Source of the DNA: Flavobacterium daemonense | GTDB lineage: Bacteria > Bacteroidota > Bacteroidia > Flavobacteriales > Flavobacteriaceae | Length of the DNA stretch: 64,000 bases | NCBI RefSeq assembly: GCF_007341385.1 | Contig: NZ_VJYD01000005.1 | Coordinates: 248,001 to 312,000, forward strand | Reading direction: 5' to 3' | Shown here: in pieces, positions 46,674-54,325 of the stretch | How positions within the stretch are numbered: position 1 is the stretch's first letter | Layout of the letters: each line of letters starts with the position of its first letter | Program-made: the position numbers and the translations under genes | The notes under the pieces: model-generated | What the model saw: only the letters and a program-made list of their open reading frames with translations | The model's database searches: none | What the model was told of the DNA's origin: nothing

Positions 46674-47630
46674 ATGTTAAGCAGACAGCACAAACTTGTA
46701 GTAATGAAAATTGTCAGTTTGTTTTCTGTGGTACGCGGTTATAACATTCCCATTATTGTTTTAGCACAATATTTATCGGCCATTTTTATTTTGGCTCCTG
46801 AGAAAAGAGCACTTGATATTCTGTTGGATTTTTATTTGTTTTTGATTGTTTTTGCGTCAGCGATTACAATTGCTTCGGGTTACATTATCAATAATTTTTA
46901 CGACAGTCAGAAGGACTTGATCAACAGGCCAAACAAATCAATGCTGGATCGTTTGGTTAGTCAGAAAACAAAACTGACCGTTTATTTTTCTTTAAATTTT
47001 CTTGCCGTTTTAATGGCGTCAATTGTTTCTTGGCGTGCTTTTTTATTCTTTTCTGGTTATATTTTCCTGATTTGGTTTTATTCTCATAAAATTAAAAAGT
47101 ATGCAATTATTGGCAATTTGATGGCCGCACTTATGGCTGTAATTCCGTTTTTTGCCATTTTACTGTATTTCTATAACAAGATTTCGTTTGAAGAAATTGA
47201 AGATCATATGAGTCATTTTATGGTTATTTCGGCACATGCGGTGTTTCTGTTTTTGTTACTATTTATTCGGGAAATGATAAAAGATCTTGAAAACTTGAAA
47301 GGTGATTTAGCCAACAATTATCAAACGATTCCAATACTATATGGAGAAAAAGTTTCAAAACAGGTTATCACGGTTCTTACTTTTTTAACGGTAATTCCGG
47401 TTTATATTTTAGTCAATATTTATGATGTTGGCTATATGGATATTTACTTTTACGTATGTTTTGGCGTGTTGCTTTTTTTCTTGATTTTTCTGTGGAAAGC
47501 AAATTCGAAAGAACAATTTTTAATGCTTCATAATGTTTTGAAGTTTTTGATTGTTTCGGGTGTTTTCTGCATTGTTTTGATTAATCCGAGCGTTTTGTGG
47601 CATGGGAAGAATTTAATTTCGCGATTCTAG
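46674..47630 (+). CDS. UbiA-family prenyltransferase (geranylgeranylglycerol-phosphate geranylgeranyltransferase-like)
   Basis: An integral-membrane prenyltransferase of 318 residues and eight or nine helices. The first Asp-rich motif is NNFYDSQKDLINRPNK (about 88-103), fitting NxxxDxxxD; the second is weaker (DLENLKGD, about 205). This flavobacterial group is usually labelled after the archaeal lipid enzyme, but its substrate is not established. Its position after mevalonate genes fits isoprenoid use. An alternative start is the ATG at 46704. Confidence 0.85.
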   Translation: MLSRQHKLVVMKIVSLFSVVRGYNIPIIVLAQYLSAIFILAPEKRALDILLDFYLFLIVFASAITIASGYIINNFYDSQKDLINRPNKSMLDRLVSQKTKLTVYFSLNFLAVLMASIVSWRAFLFFSGYIFLIWFYSHKIKKYAIIGNLMAALMAVIPFFAILLYFYNKISFEEIEDHMSHFMVISAHAVFLFLLLFIREMIKDLENLKGDLANNYQTIPILYGEKVSKQVITVLTFLTVIPVYILVNIYDVGYMDIYFYVCFGVLLFFLIFLWKANSKEQFLMLHNVLKFLIVSGVFCIVLINPSVLWHGKNLISRF

Positions 47631-47718
47631 GCTAAATGGCACACGGATGACGCAGATTTAGGCAGATTTAAGCTGATCTCTTTTTTACTTAGTGTAAATA
47701 AAATTCTAATTAGTTGTC
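47631..47718. other. Intergenic stretch with one unpaired repeat half
   Basis: First part of the 417-bp gap before the pseudouridine synthase gene. It has ACACGGATGACGCAGATTTA (from 47640), a sequence of the type seen at repeat ends, without a complementary partner, then AT-rich sequence. No gene seen. Confidence 0.5.
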
Positions 47719-47812
47719 TCACAGAGATTCGCTAAGAATTTCACAGAGACACGCGGAGATTTTATTTTAGAACTTTGTGAATCTCTGCGATAACTTTGTG
47801 AATCTCTGTGAA
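47719..47812. repeat. Inverted-repeat element, TCACAGAGATTC family
   Basis: TCACAGAGATTC at the left faces GAATCTCTGTGA at the right end (47801-47812 region). Inside, a second set of arms (CACAGAGACACGCGGAGATT / AATCTCTGCGATAACTTTG) repeats the theme. It lies in the gap between the prenyltransferase and pseudouridine synthase genes. Confidence 0.7.
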
Positions 47813-47838
47813 ATAATGCTATTCCAAATGTTCAAAAG

Positions 47839-47945
47839 AAGCCAATTGTTTGAAACTAGCCCCGATTGAGGCGATATCCTTGTGTAGTTTACGGAACAAG
47901 ATAAAGCCGAAAGCGGGAAAGCATGCCTAAAAAAAAGCCAATTGT
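47839..47945. mobile_element. GCCCCGAT...GCGGGA element, copy 2, with 11-bp direct-repeat flanks
   Basis: The core (47859-47918) begins GCCCCGATTGAGGCGATATC and ends GATAAAGCCGAAAGCGGGA, matching the ends of the element at 7018-7093. Exact copies of AAGCCAATTGT stand at 47839-47849 and 47935-47945, as a target-site duplication would. It has no coding capacity, so if mobile it is non-autonomous. The mobile nature is inference from the direct repeats. Confidence 0.5.
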
Positions 47946-48047
47946 ATTGCTCCTGAAACCCTTAAAAACGATTGCTATTAATCTAAGGACAATGAACTTA
48001 AGATTATTTGGCTAGAAAAAACTATCTTTGCACAAATTACAGAATTT

Positions 48048-48956
48048 ATGAACAATAAGGAAGGCAATAATAAAAGAGGCGGATCGAGACCAAACAGCTC
48101 AAGATCAAACTCAAGCAAGCCAAAACCTCCTATGGCTAAGCGCGCTCAAGGGCCAAAAAAAGTGAAGCCTGAAGTTAAAGCAGCTCAGGAAGCAGCAGCT
48201 GAAAAATTTAGAAAACAAAATCAGCCGGCGAAGAGACAAAAAGCTTCAGATGAAATTCGTTTGAACAAATACATCTCAAATTCGGGTGTTTGCTCACGCC
48301 GCGACGCTGACATATATATTCAGTCTGGAAACGTTAAAGTAAATGGCGTTCCGGTTACTGAAATGGGTTATTTAGTAAAGTTAAATGATGTTGTAAACTT
48401 TGACGGCGTTGTGTTGACGCCAGAAAAGAAAGAATACATTTTATTAAACAAACCTAAAAACTTTACAACTGCACTTGACGAAGGACAGGAATACCGCAAC
48501 GTTCTAGAACTTGTTCGTGGTTCTACCAATTCAAAAATTGCTCCTGTTGGCAGAATGGACAAGAATACAACGGGATTATTGCTGTTCACTAATGATACAG
48601 ACATGATTCGCAAGTTTACTTTGCCGAACCAGAAATCATCAAAAATTTATCAGGTTTCTTTAGACAAGAACTTAAAATTTGAGGATTTGGAAAAAATCAG
48701 CAAAGGCTTAGTTATTGACGGACACCGTGTGTTTGTTGAAGAAGTTAGCTATATTGAAAAAGAAGCAAAAAGCGAAGTTGGCCTTAAACTGAAATCATCT
48801 AATGTAAAAGTTGTTCGTTCAATTTTCGAACATTTTGATTATGATGTATTGCGAATTGACCGCGTTTCGTTTGCTGGTTTAACTAAGAAGAATCTGCCTA
48901 GAGGAAACTGGCGTTTTCTGACAGACCAAGAAATTATCAATTTGAAAAACTCTTAA
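48048..48956 (+). CDS. Pseudouridine synthase, RluB/RsuA type
   Basis: It isomerises uridine to pseudouridine, probably in 23S rRNA. The 302-residue protein has a basic, Ser/Lys/Pro-rich N-terminal tail (about 1-65), an S4 RNA-binding domain (about 70-116, RLNKYISNSGVCSRRDAD) and the catalytic domain with Asp171 in PVGRMDKNTTGLLLF and LLNKPKNFTTA. The tail suggests extra RNA contact. A TATCTTTG box at 48023-48030 lies 18 bp upstream, though no good TTG is spaced before it. The exact rRNA site cannot be told by eye. Confidence 0.92.
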   Translation: MNNKEGNNKRGGSRPNSSRSNSSKPKPPMAKRAQGPKKVKPEVKAAQEAAAEKFRKQNQPAKRQKASDEIRLNKYISNSGVCSRRDADIYIQSGNVKVNGVPVTEMGYLVKLNDVVNFDGVVLTPEKKEYILLNKPKNFTTALDEGQEYRNVLELVRGSTNSKIAPVGRMDKNTTGLLLFTNDTDMIRKFTLPNQKSSKIYQVSLDKNLKFEDLEKISKGLVIDGHRVFVEEVSYIEKEAKSEVGLKLKSSNVKVVRSIFEHFDYDVLRIDRVSFAGLTKKNLPRGNWRFLTDQEIINLKNS

Positions 48957-48975
48957 GTTTCTCAAATTAGATTAA

Positions 48976-49018
48976 ATATCGATCCTGTTTTGCTTTTTGT
49001 AAGACGGGATTTTTTTTT
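48976..49018. terminator. Imperfect terminator between convergent genes
   Basis: GATCCTGTTTTGCTTTTTGTAAGACGGGAT forms an imperfect stem followed by a run of T. It lies between the stop at 48956 and the convergent stop at 49018. Weak but well placed. Confidence 0.45.
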
Positions 49019-49626
49019 TAGAAACTGAAAAAGTTATGTCCGAAAAGTGTGAAAATAGATCTTCCGATGTTTTGGTTTTTGTCTTCAACCGTTTCGTAAC
49101 ATGTAAATCCTAAGATGATTTTAATTCCTGGCTGGATGCTGTTCAGGATTTCTCTTTTTTGTTCTTCAAGAAGTAATTTTAGGCTGTCTAAAAGCTGGAT
49201 ATTATTTTTAAGATAAGAGACAACAAGCAGGGCAGAGAAATTTAGTATTTCGCGGGCAGTTTCACTTTTAATCCCGACTTCGTTTGAAATCATTTCAGAA
49301 ATTCTGCCTTTTTTATTGGTGAAGATTTCTTTTAGGATGGCGTTTCCTTCAATGCGGTAACAGTCGTCGACTGATAGAATTCGGCCTGAAGCAAAATCAA
49401 CTTCTTGATAAAATGTCGAATCGTCTTCAATTAATTTTACGACTTCTTTGTAAAATCCTAATTCTTCGGCTTTGTTGTATAGACCCATTAAAATTGTGCC
49501 TATTGAAACATCAATTCCCTTGATTAAAAGTGCATCATTCTCGAAATAAAACTTGTTTAGCTTGGAAACAACATTAGAAGAAATAAAACGTCTAAGTTCA
49601 ATTTGTAGGTTTGGGGTCATACTCAT
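49018..49626 (-). CDS. DUF937-like protein
   Basis: A 202-residue, soluble, mostly helical protein. The tandem helical pattern around GILMGLYNKAEELG, the SEMISNEVGIKSETAREILNFSALLVVSYLK part (about 108-140) and the following hydrophobic turn look like DUF937/YidB-type proteins. The function of that family is unknown. It stands alone with a 276-bp AT-rich gap upstream. ATG at 49626 or 49620. Confidence 0.72.
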   Translation of the reverse strand: MSMTPNLQIELRRFISSNVVSKLNKFYFENDALLIKGIDVSIGTILMGLYNKAEELGFYKEVVKLIEDDSTFYQEVDFASGRILSVDDCYRIEGNAILKEIFTNKKGRISEMISNEVGIKSETAREILNFSALLVVSYLKNNIQLLDSLKLLLEEQKREILNSIQPGIKIILGFTCYETVEDKNQNIGRSIFTLFGHNFFSF

Positions 49627-49902
49627 AACTTATAAAATAATTATTTATAATTGTTTAAAATAATCGATAAAGTGAGGCTTTTTATCGTTTATCAGGATAA
49701 AAATATAAAATATTTTAACATTTCCAAAAAATAAGTTAGGAATATACGTACCCGAATTACAGCCCTTTAACAAAAAAAAACGCAAAGGCCAGTAAACATA
49801 ATGCTTTTGTTATCAAAAGAAAATAAAAATATTTTTTGAAAAGTTTTGATTTTTTTTCAAAACAAATAAATAGTAAGAAAAATCTTGAGTACTTTTACAT
49901 AA
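49627..49902. other. AT-rich intergenic region
   Basis: No gene, strong repeat or terminator recognised in these 276 bp. It should hold the promoter of the DUF937-like gene. Confidence 0.5.
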
Positions 49903-50403
49903 TTAAAATAAAATGTTTCGATATTCCCATGTGATGGTCAAAAAAATACCAAGAAAAATAATACAAAACATAAAATTAATGAAACTTGAAGCGAGAAATC
50001 CGAGCAATGATCCTGTTGCTGCTTTTAGTGCTCTTTGATGGTTTTTTGAATCGTAAATAAGTTCTCCTAAAAATGCACCAACAAATGGCCCAATGATAAC
50101 TCCAAAAGGTATTGGAGCCAAAATGCCAACTATTAATCCAATGTTTGTCCCCCAAACTCCATAAGAACTTCCGCCAAATTTTTTAGTTCCTTTTGACGGA
50201 ATCACATAATCCAAAATCGTGATAATAATCGTAATTAAGAATGTTATACCCAGAACCCAATAGTTGTTATCGACTGCTTTTGTGAGATATAAAAACAACA
50301 ACCCAACCCAACAGCTTGATAGTCCAGGCAAAATTGGCAAAAAACTGCCTAAAACCCCGATAATCATACATATAAAACCGAGCAACAACAATAGTAAATC
50401 CAT
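49903..50403 (-). CDS. DUF456 family membrane protein
   Basis: A 166-residue membrane protein with four or five helices and the DUF456 pattern: GFICMIIGVLGSFLPILPG (9-27), then DYVIPSKGTKKFGGSSYGVWG (about 86-106) and GPFVGAFLGELI. Function unknown. It is divergent from the small exported protein gene at 50449, with 45 bp between them. Confidence 0.9.
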   Translation of the reverse strand: MDLLLLLLGFICMIIGVLGSFLPILPGLSSCWVGLLFLYLTKAVDNNYWVLGITFLITIIITILDYVIPSKGTKKFGGSSYGVWGTNIGLIVGILAPIPFGVIIGPFVGAFLGELIYDSKNHQRALKAATGSLLGFLASSFINFMFCIIFLGIFLTITWEYRNILF

Positions 50404-50448
50404 ATATTTTTTGTAAATTGTATTTGCAGATCCAATAAAAAATAAGCT

Positions 50449-50832
50449 ATGTCAAAATTTTTGAAAATATTTGCATCCCTGTTTCTGGCGTTTTCGATAA
50501 ATTCGAATTTATTTGCCCAGACTCCAAAACTTTCTATAGATGACTTGCTTCTTCAAGACAGCATTTATAAAAGTAATAAGAAAAAAGTATTAAATTTTTC
50601 ACTTAAAGAATTTGACGCGCTTTTTCTTGAATTTTTTAATCGTAAACAAGATCCTGAAGTTCTTTTTACAAAAACGGAATTTTATACTTATACCGTTCAA
50701 ATTGCAACATTTTCGGATCGGCTTGCTGCTCTATATCCTGACCAAAAGGAAGTTGCTGCACAAAGCAAACAAGATTGGCTTTCAGAAAGCTATGAAGATT
50801 ATTTAGAATACAAAGGTTCTCAAAAAAAATAA
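50449..50832 (+). CDS. Small exported protein of unknown function
   Basis: 127 residues, with a signal peptide ending NLFAQ (about 24) and a helical mature part rich in Lys and Tyr (YTVQIATFSDRLAALYPDQKE). Not recognised. A lipoprotein gene on the same strand starts 49 bp later; the two may form an operon. Confidence 0.75.
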   Translation: MSKFLKIFASLFLAFSINSNLFAQTPKLSIDDLLLQDSIYKSNKKKVLNFSLKEFDALFLEFFNRKQDPEVLFTKTEFYTYTVQIATFSDRLAALYPDQKEVAAQSKQDWLSESYEDYLEYKGSQKK

Positions 50833-50881
50833 TTGTATTTTTATACCACAATATCACTTTAGTAAACTCAACCTCAAAATC

Positions 50882-51367
50882 TTGAAGCAGTTTTCCATTT
50901 TTTTAGTTTTTCTATGTTTTAATTCTTGTCAATATTTTGAGAAGAAGGTTCCGTCTGAAAAAGAATTACTTCAAAAAGAGCTAAAAACAATCAACTGGAA
51001 AGAAGTTGACGAATATCCAAGCGTTGCTGAATGCGAAACAATTACCGACGAAAAACAACGCCAGAAATGCTTTTTTGAAGTTATGGCACAGCTTGTACAG
51101 CAAAAATTAGATGTTGACAGCTTATCTATTTTATATCCTGAACTCGATACAATTGAAGTAAAAGTTACCGTTTTCCCAAATTCGAAAATGAAATTTGAAC
51201 CTCAGTTTCCAAAAGACTCTGTTGCTTATGATACTGTTAAAGTCGATAGTATTCTACATGCACGTTTAGTCGATTTTCCAAAAGTAAATCCTGCCATAAA
51301 ACGCGGAATTCCGGTAAAAACGCAGTTTATTTTGCCTGTTATTATTAAGGCGAAAAACGAAAAATAA
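50882..51367 (+). CDS. Lipoprotein with TonB C-terminal-like end
   Basis: 161 residues, lipobox-like FNSC (Cys16) after a hydrophobic stretch. The last 25 residues (INPAIKRGIPV-like VNPAIKRGIPVKTQFILPVII) resemble the C-terminal domain of TonB-type energy transducers in this phylum, but the protein lacks a membrane-spanning Pro-rich TonB layout. The best start is TTG at 50882, as no in-frame ATG lies nearby. A REP-like hairpin follows 18 bp after the stop. Confidence 0.7.
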   Translation: MKQFSIFLVFLCFNSCQYFEKKVPSEKELLQKELKTINWKEVDEYPSVAECETITDEKQRQKCFFEVMAQLVQQKLDVDSLSILYPELDTIEVKVTVFPNSKMKFEPQFPKDSVAYDTVKVDSILHARLVDFPKVNPAIKRGIPVKTQFILPVIIKAKNEK

Positions 51368-51384
51368 ATCGATTCATCTCAATC

Positions 51385-51485
51385 TTGTCATTCCGAGGAA
51401 CGAGGAATCTCCGTTGCTGAATCGACAAAGATTGGCTTTACTTTGTAGAGTTTCTTGCAGAGATTTCTCGTTCTTCGGAATGATA
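51385..51485. repeat. REP-like inverted repeat, TGTCATTCCGAGGAACGAGG type
   Basis: TGTCATTCCGAGGAACGAGG (51385-51404), extended by AATCTC, pairs with GAGATTTCTCGTTCTTCGGAATGATA (51460-51485) with few mismatches. It lies between convergent genes, so it could also stop transcription from both sides. This end sequence is a kind often seen in Flavobacterium genomes (recalled). Confidence 0.75.
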
Positions 51486-51497
51486 AAATTCTGGTTA

Positions 51498-52601
51498 TCA
51501 TTTACCAAACCTTCTGTCTTTCCATTCATAAGAACCAAACAAACTGTACAAAGCGACTGCTGAACTGAAAAAAGGATACAACAAACTGCTCAATAAAAGA
51601 CTTTTGATTCTGGTATTTGCTAAAAATTTATTAGTGATTGAAAGCAAAGCAAAGTCAATTAAAAACTTAAAAAAAGCAAACAAAACAAAAATTGGATACG
51701 ACCAAATTCCGAACAATAAAAAGAAAAATCCAATAACGAAACTCAAATTTTCAAAGAAAACTAGTATTCCCAACAACTTTCCGAAACGACTTTTATACGA
51801 ACTTGTTTTCGCCGCCCAACGCACTCTTTGGTAAAATAATGCTTTCCAGTTTTCAGTTGGTTTTGTAACAACAGTTGCTTCTTTGGCTTTTAAATACTGA
51901 ACTTCATTTGGAAATTTTTCAATGGCTTTCTGCAATAAAAAAACATCATCACCGCTGGCTATTTTATCATTTCCATCAAAACCGTTTAAATTTTCAAACA
52001 ACGATTTTTTATAGGCGAAATTCGCTCCGTTGCACATAAAACCTTTATTTATTCCGAAACTTCCAATTGTTGCACCTTGTAGACTCGTTAAATCCAATTG
52101 CTGAAAATGGTCCAAAAATGAATTTCTGCATTCGTACGCAACAGCGCCCGCAAGCATTGAAACTTTGCTTTCTTGGATATAATTATCAAAAGTCAAAAGC
52201 CAGTTTTCAGGAACCAAACAATCTGCATCGGTAGTAATTACCCAATCGGTTTTTACATGTTGCATTGCAGTTGTAATGGCATCTTTTTTAGGGGAATTTG
52301 AAACTCGAATGTTGTCAATAATTGATAATTGATAATTAACAATTGATAATTGAAATTTTTCATTTGAATTATCATCTACTAAAATGACTTCAAATAAATC
52401 TTGTGGATAATTTAGTTTTGAAAAACTTTCTAAGAGAATTGGCAAATTTTCTTCTTCATTTCTGAAAGGAACAATAATCGTAAAACTCGTTTGTGGTTTT
52501 AAATCTTTTTTTTGATAGTTTTTAACTTTAAAAAATCCATAAATAAGCAAAGAAATGCTAAACATATAAATTGCTAATATGGAGAATAAAGTAAAAATCA
52601 T
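51498..52601 (-). CDS. Glycosyltransferase family 2, membrane-bound
   Basis: A 367-residue inner-membrane GT2 enzyme. One N-terminal helix (about 5-25) is followed by the GT-A fold (about 38-270) with PFRNEEENLP, VILVDDNS, TTDADCLVP (metal-binding DxD) and an EDV-like ASGDDVFLL, QRVRWAAK motif, then C-terminal helices (about 280-360). Sugar donor and acceptor unknown. Residues about 83-96 (FQLSIVNYQLSIID) are encoded by a repeat stretch. It overlaps the next gene upstream by 4 bp, so the two form an operon, likely for a surface glycolipid (inference). Confidence 0.88.
   Translation of the reverse strand: MIFTLFSILAIYMFSISLLIYGFFKVKNYQKKDLKPQTSFTIIVPFRNEEENLPILLESFSKLNYPQDLFEVILVDDNSNEKFQLSIVNYQLSIIDNIRVSNSPKKDAITTAMQHVKTDWVITTDADCLVPENWLLTFDNYIQESKVSMLAGAVAYECRNSFLDHFQQLDLTSLQGATIGSFGINKGFMCNGANFAYKKSLFENLNGFDGNDKIASGDDVFLLQKAIEKFPNEVQYLKAKEATVVTKPTENWKALFYQRVRWAAKTSSYKSRFGKLLGILVFFENLSFVIGFFFLLFGIWSYPIFVLFAFFKFLIDFALLSITNKFLANTRIKSLLLSSLLYPFFSSAVALYSLFGSYEWKDRRFGK
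52314..52355. repeat. Tandem TTGATAATT-type repeat inside the glycosyltransferase gene
   Basis: The plus strand reads ATTGATAATT repeatedly (ATTGATAATTGATAATT, then AACAATTGATAATTG). This unit is typical of intergenic repeats in flavobacteria. Here it is in frame and codes for FQLSIVNYQLSI. Confidence 0.6.
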
Positions 52602-53542
52602 TCTGTTGTTTTGGTTTTAAAATTCAGTACAAAATAACTTCCTAAAACTACCGGCAACACAACATTTAAAAACCACATTAAAGTGCTTATAAAAATGACA
52701 ATCCATTCGTTTACACCTAAAATTCCGAAGAAATAAATCGCTACACTTCCTTTTACTGCAAAATCTAAAAACTGAAATGTTGGCAAAGAAGAAGCTAAAA
52801 AGTAAACCGAAGTTATCGCTGCCATTAAAGTCAAATACGGCAAATCGACATCAAAAGCTAAAAACAAAAAGTAATATTGATGTGAAAAAACCAAATAACG
52901 GCAAATTCCTAAAAAGATATTTTTTTGATGAACTGATTTCGGAATTTCATTGATTTTATGAATCAATTTTTCAATCGAATATCCTTTTACTTTTATTTTT
53001 TTGATTGAAAATAAAAGAATCAGAATCAGTACAAATCCGCCAAAAAGAATCAGAACTGTTTTTGTTGTTATGACATTAAATTGTGCGTTGAAATACAGCA
53101 ATCCGAAAATCCCAAAAATGATCGTTAAAATCATCTGGATTCCGTTGCAAATCAAGTTTAAGAAAACTACTTTTTTTGCTTCCGATTTTGGATAATACAA
53201 AGCCTTTCCTGCGTACTCTCCTACTCCGTTTGGCGTGAAAATTCCGGCGGTCAAAGCTGCTAAAACTTGTTTTGTAGATTCATAAACCGAGATTTTATGA
53301 ATAACCTGCGCAAGATTCTGCCATTTCAAAATTTCAAAATACCGATTCAAAACACTCAAAAGCAATATAAACGAAATCCCTAAAACCGACTGATTTTTTC
53401 GGAATAAAACAATAAACTTTTGCCAGTCTAATTTGTCATTGTTTGCCAGCTGATTGTAAATAAAATAAAATGCGCCGCCAACAATTAAAAGTTTGGCCAG
53501 AAGAACTAGGAATTGCTTAGCTTTGTGAGGAATTGAAATCAT
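52598..53542 (-). CDS. Lysylphosphatidylglycerol synthase transmembrane-like (flippase-type) protein
   Basis: A 314-residue membrane protein with about eight helices, similar to the N-terminal LPG-synthase/AglD-like membrane domain (GIFTPNGVGEYAGKALYYPK and SSLPTFQFLDFAVKGSVAIYFF, the latter carrying a LPxxPG-like turn). Members flip lipids or lipid-linked sugars; the enzyme domain of MprF is absent. The open frame reaches 53659, but its first 39 codons come from an intergenic repeat; the ATG at 53542 is preferred. It is translationally coupled to the glycosyltransferase by a 4-bp overlap. Confidence 0.85.
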   Translation of the reverse strand: MISIPHKAKQFLVLLAKLLIVGGAFYFIYNQLANNDKLDWQKFIVLFRKNQSVLGISFILLLSVLNRYFEILKWQNLAQVIHKISVYESTKQVLAALTAGIFTPNGVGEYAGKALYYPKSEAKKVVFLNLICNGIQMILTIIFGIFGLLYFNAQFNVITTKTVLILFGGFVLILILLFSIKKIKVKGYSIEKLIHKINEIPKSVHQKNIFLGICRYLVFSHQYYFLFLAFDVDLPYLTLMAAITSVYFLASSLPTFQFLDFAVKGSVAIYFFGILGVNEWIVIFISTLMWFLNVVLPVVLGSYFVLNFKTKTTE

Positions 53543-53565
53543 GCCGCAAAAGTAACTCAATTTGA

Positions 53566-53650
53566 CAATGTGGCAATAGAAATGTGCCAATTTGAAAATT
53601 AGAAAATGAGTTAATTTTCTAAACTTGAAACCTCGAACTTGAAACAAAAA
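53566..53650. repeat. Repeat mosaic between the flippase-like gene and ruvC
   Basis: AATGTGGCAAT and AATGTGCCAATTTG units followed by an ATTAGAAAAT / ATTTTCTAA inverted pair and the AACTTGAAAC direct repeat (53630 and 53637 regions), the last also at 42680-42720. It keeps an open frame on the minus strand that could mislead gene calling. Confidence 0.6.
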
Positions 53651-53652
53651 CT

Positions 53653-54207
53653 TTGACAAAAGAACGCATCATATTAGGTATTGACCCTGGAACCACAATT
53701 ATGGGTTTTGGGTTGATTAAAGTCACCAATAAAAAAATGGAGTTTTTGCAGTTGAACGAATTGCAATTGTCCAAATACGATAATCATTACCAAAAACTAA
53801 AAATCATTTTTGAAAGAACGATCGAATTAATCGAAACGCATTGTCCTGACGAAATCGCGATTGAAGCGCCTTTCTTTGGCAAAAACGTTCAATCGATGCT
53901 AAAATTAGGACGCGCGCAAGGTGTTGCAATGGCAGCAGGACTTTCAAGAGGCATTCCGATTACGGAATACGAACCTAAAAAAATAAAAATGGCGATTACC
54001 GGAAATGGAAATGCCAGCAAAGAACAAGTTGCCAAAATGCTACAACAGCTTTTGGGTTTAAAAGAATTACCAAAAAATCTTGACTCAACAGATGGTTTGG
54101 CTGCAGCGGTTTGTCATCATTTTAATTCAGGAAAAGTTGTGGCTGGAAAAAGCTATTCCGGTTGGGATGCTTTTGTGAAACAAAACGAGGATCGAGTTAA
54201 GAAGTAG
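53653..54207 (+). CDS. ruvC: Crossover junction endodeoxyribonuclease RuvC
   Basis: It resolves Holliday junctions together with RuvAB. The 184-residue protein has the four acidic residues of the RNase-H-like site: Asp11 in GIDPGTT, Glu71 in AIEAPFFGKN, and Asp144/Asp147 in LDSTDGLAAA, plus the MLKLGRAQGVAM helix. The start is TTG at 53653, as no in-frame ATG precedes the first catalytic Asp; I recall a TTG start in relatives. HemW follows after a palindromic element. ruvA and ruvB are not in the window. Confidence 0.94.
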   Translation: MTKERIILGIDPGTTIMGFGLIKVTNKKMEFLQLNELQLSKYDNHYQKLKIIFERTIELIETHCPDEIAIEAPFFGKNVQSMLKLGRAQGVAMAAGLSRGIPITEYEPKKIKMAITGNGNASKEQVAKMLQQLLGLKELPKNLDSTDGLAAAVCHHFNSGKVVAGKSYSGWDAFVKQNEDRVKK

Positions 54208-54321
54208 TGTTCAGTGGTCAGTTTTTTAGTGGTCAGTGCTAAAAAAGCTGAATGCTGAACACTAAAATCCTTAACACTGAACACTAAAATCTGAATACTA
54301 AAACCCTGACCACTGAACACT
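54206..54321. repeat. Inverted-repeat element, AGTGTTCAGTGGTCAG family
   Basis: AGTGTTCAGTGGTCAG (54206-54221) and CTGACCACTGAACACT (54306-54321) are perfectly complementary. The core has several degenerate copies of AACACTAAAAT. It overlaps the last base pairs of the ruvC stop and ends 4 bp before hemW. Confidence 0.78.
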
Positions 54322-54325
54322 AAAT

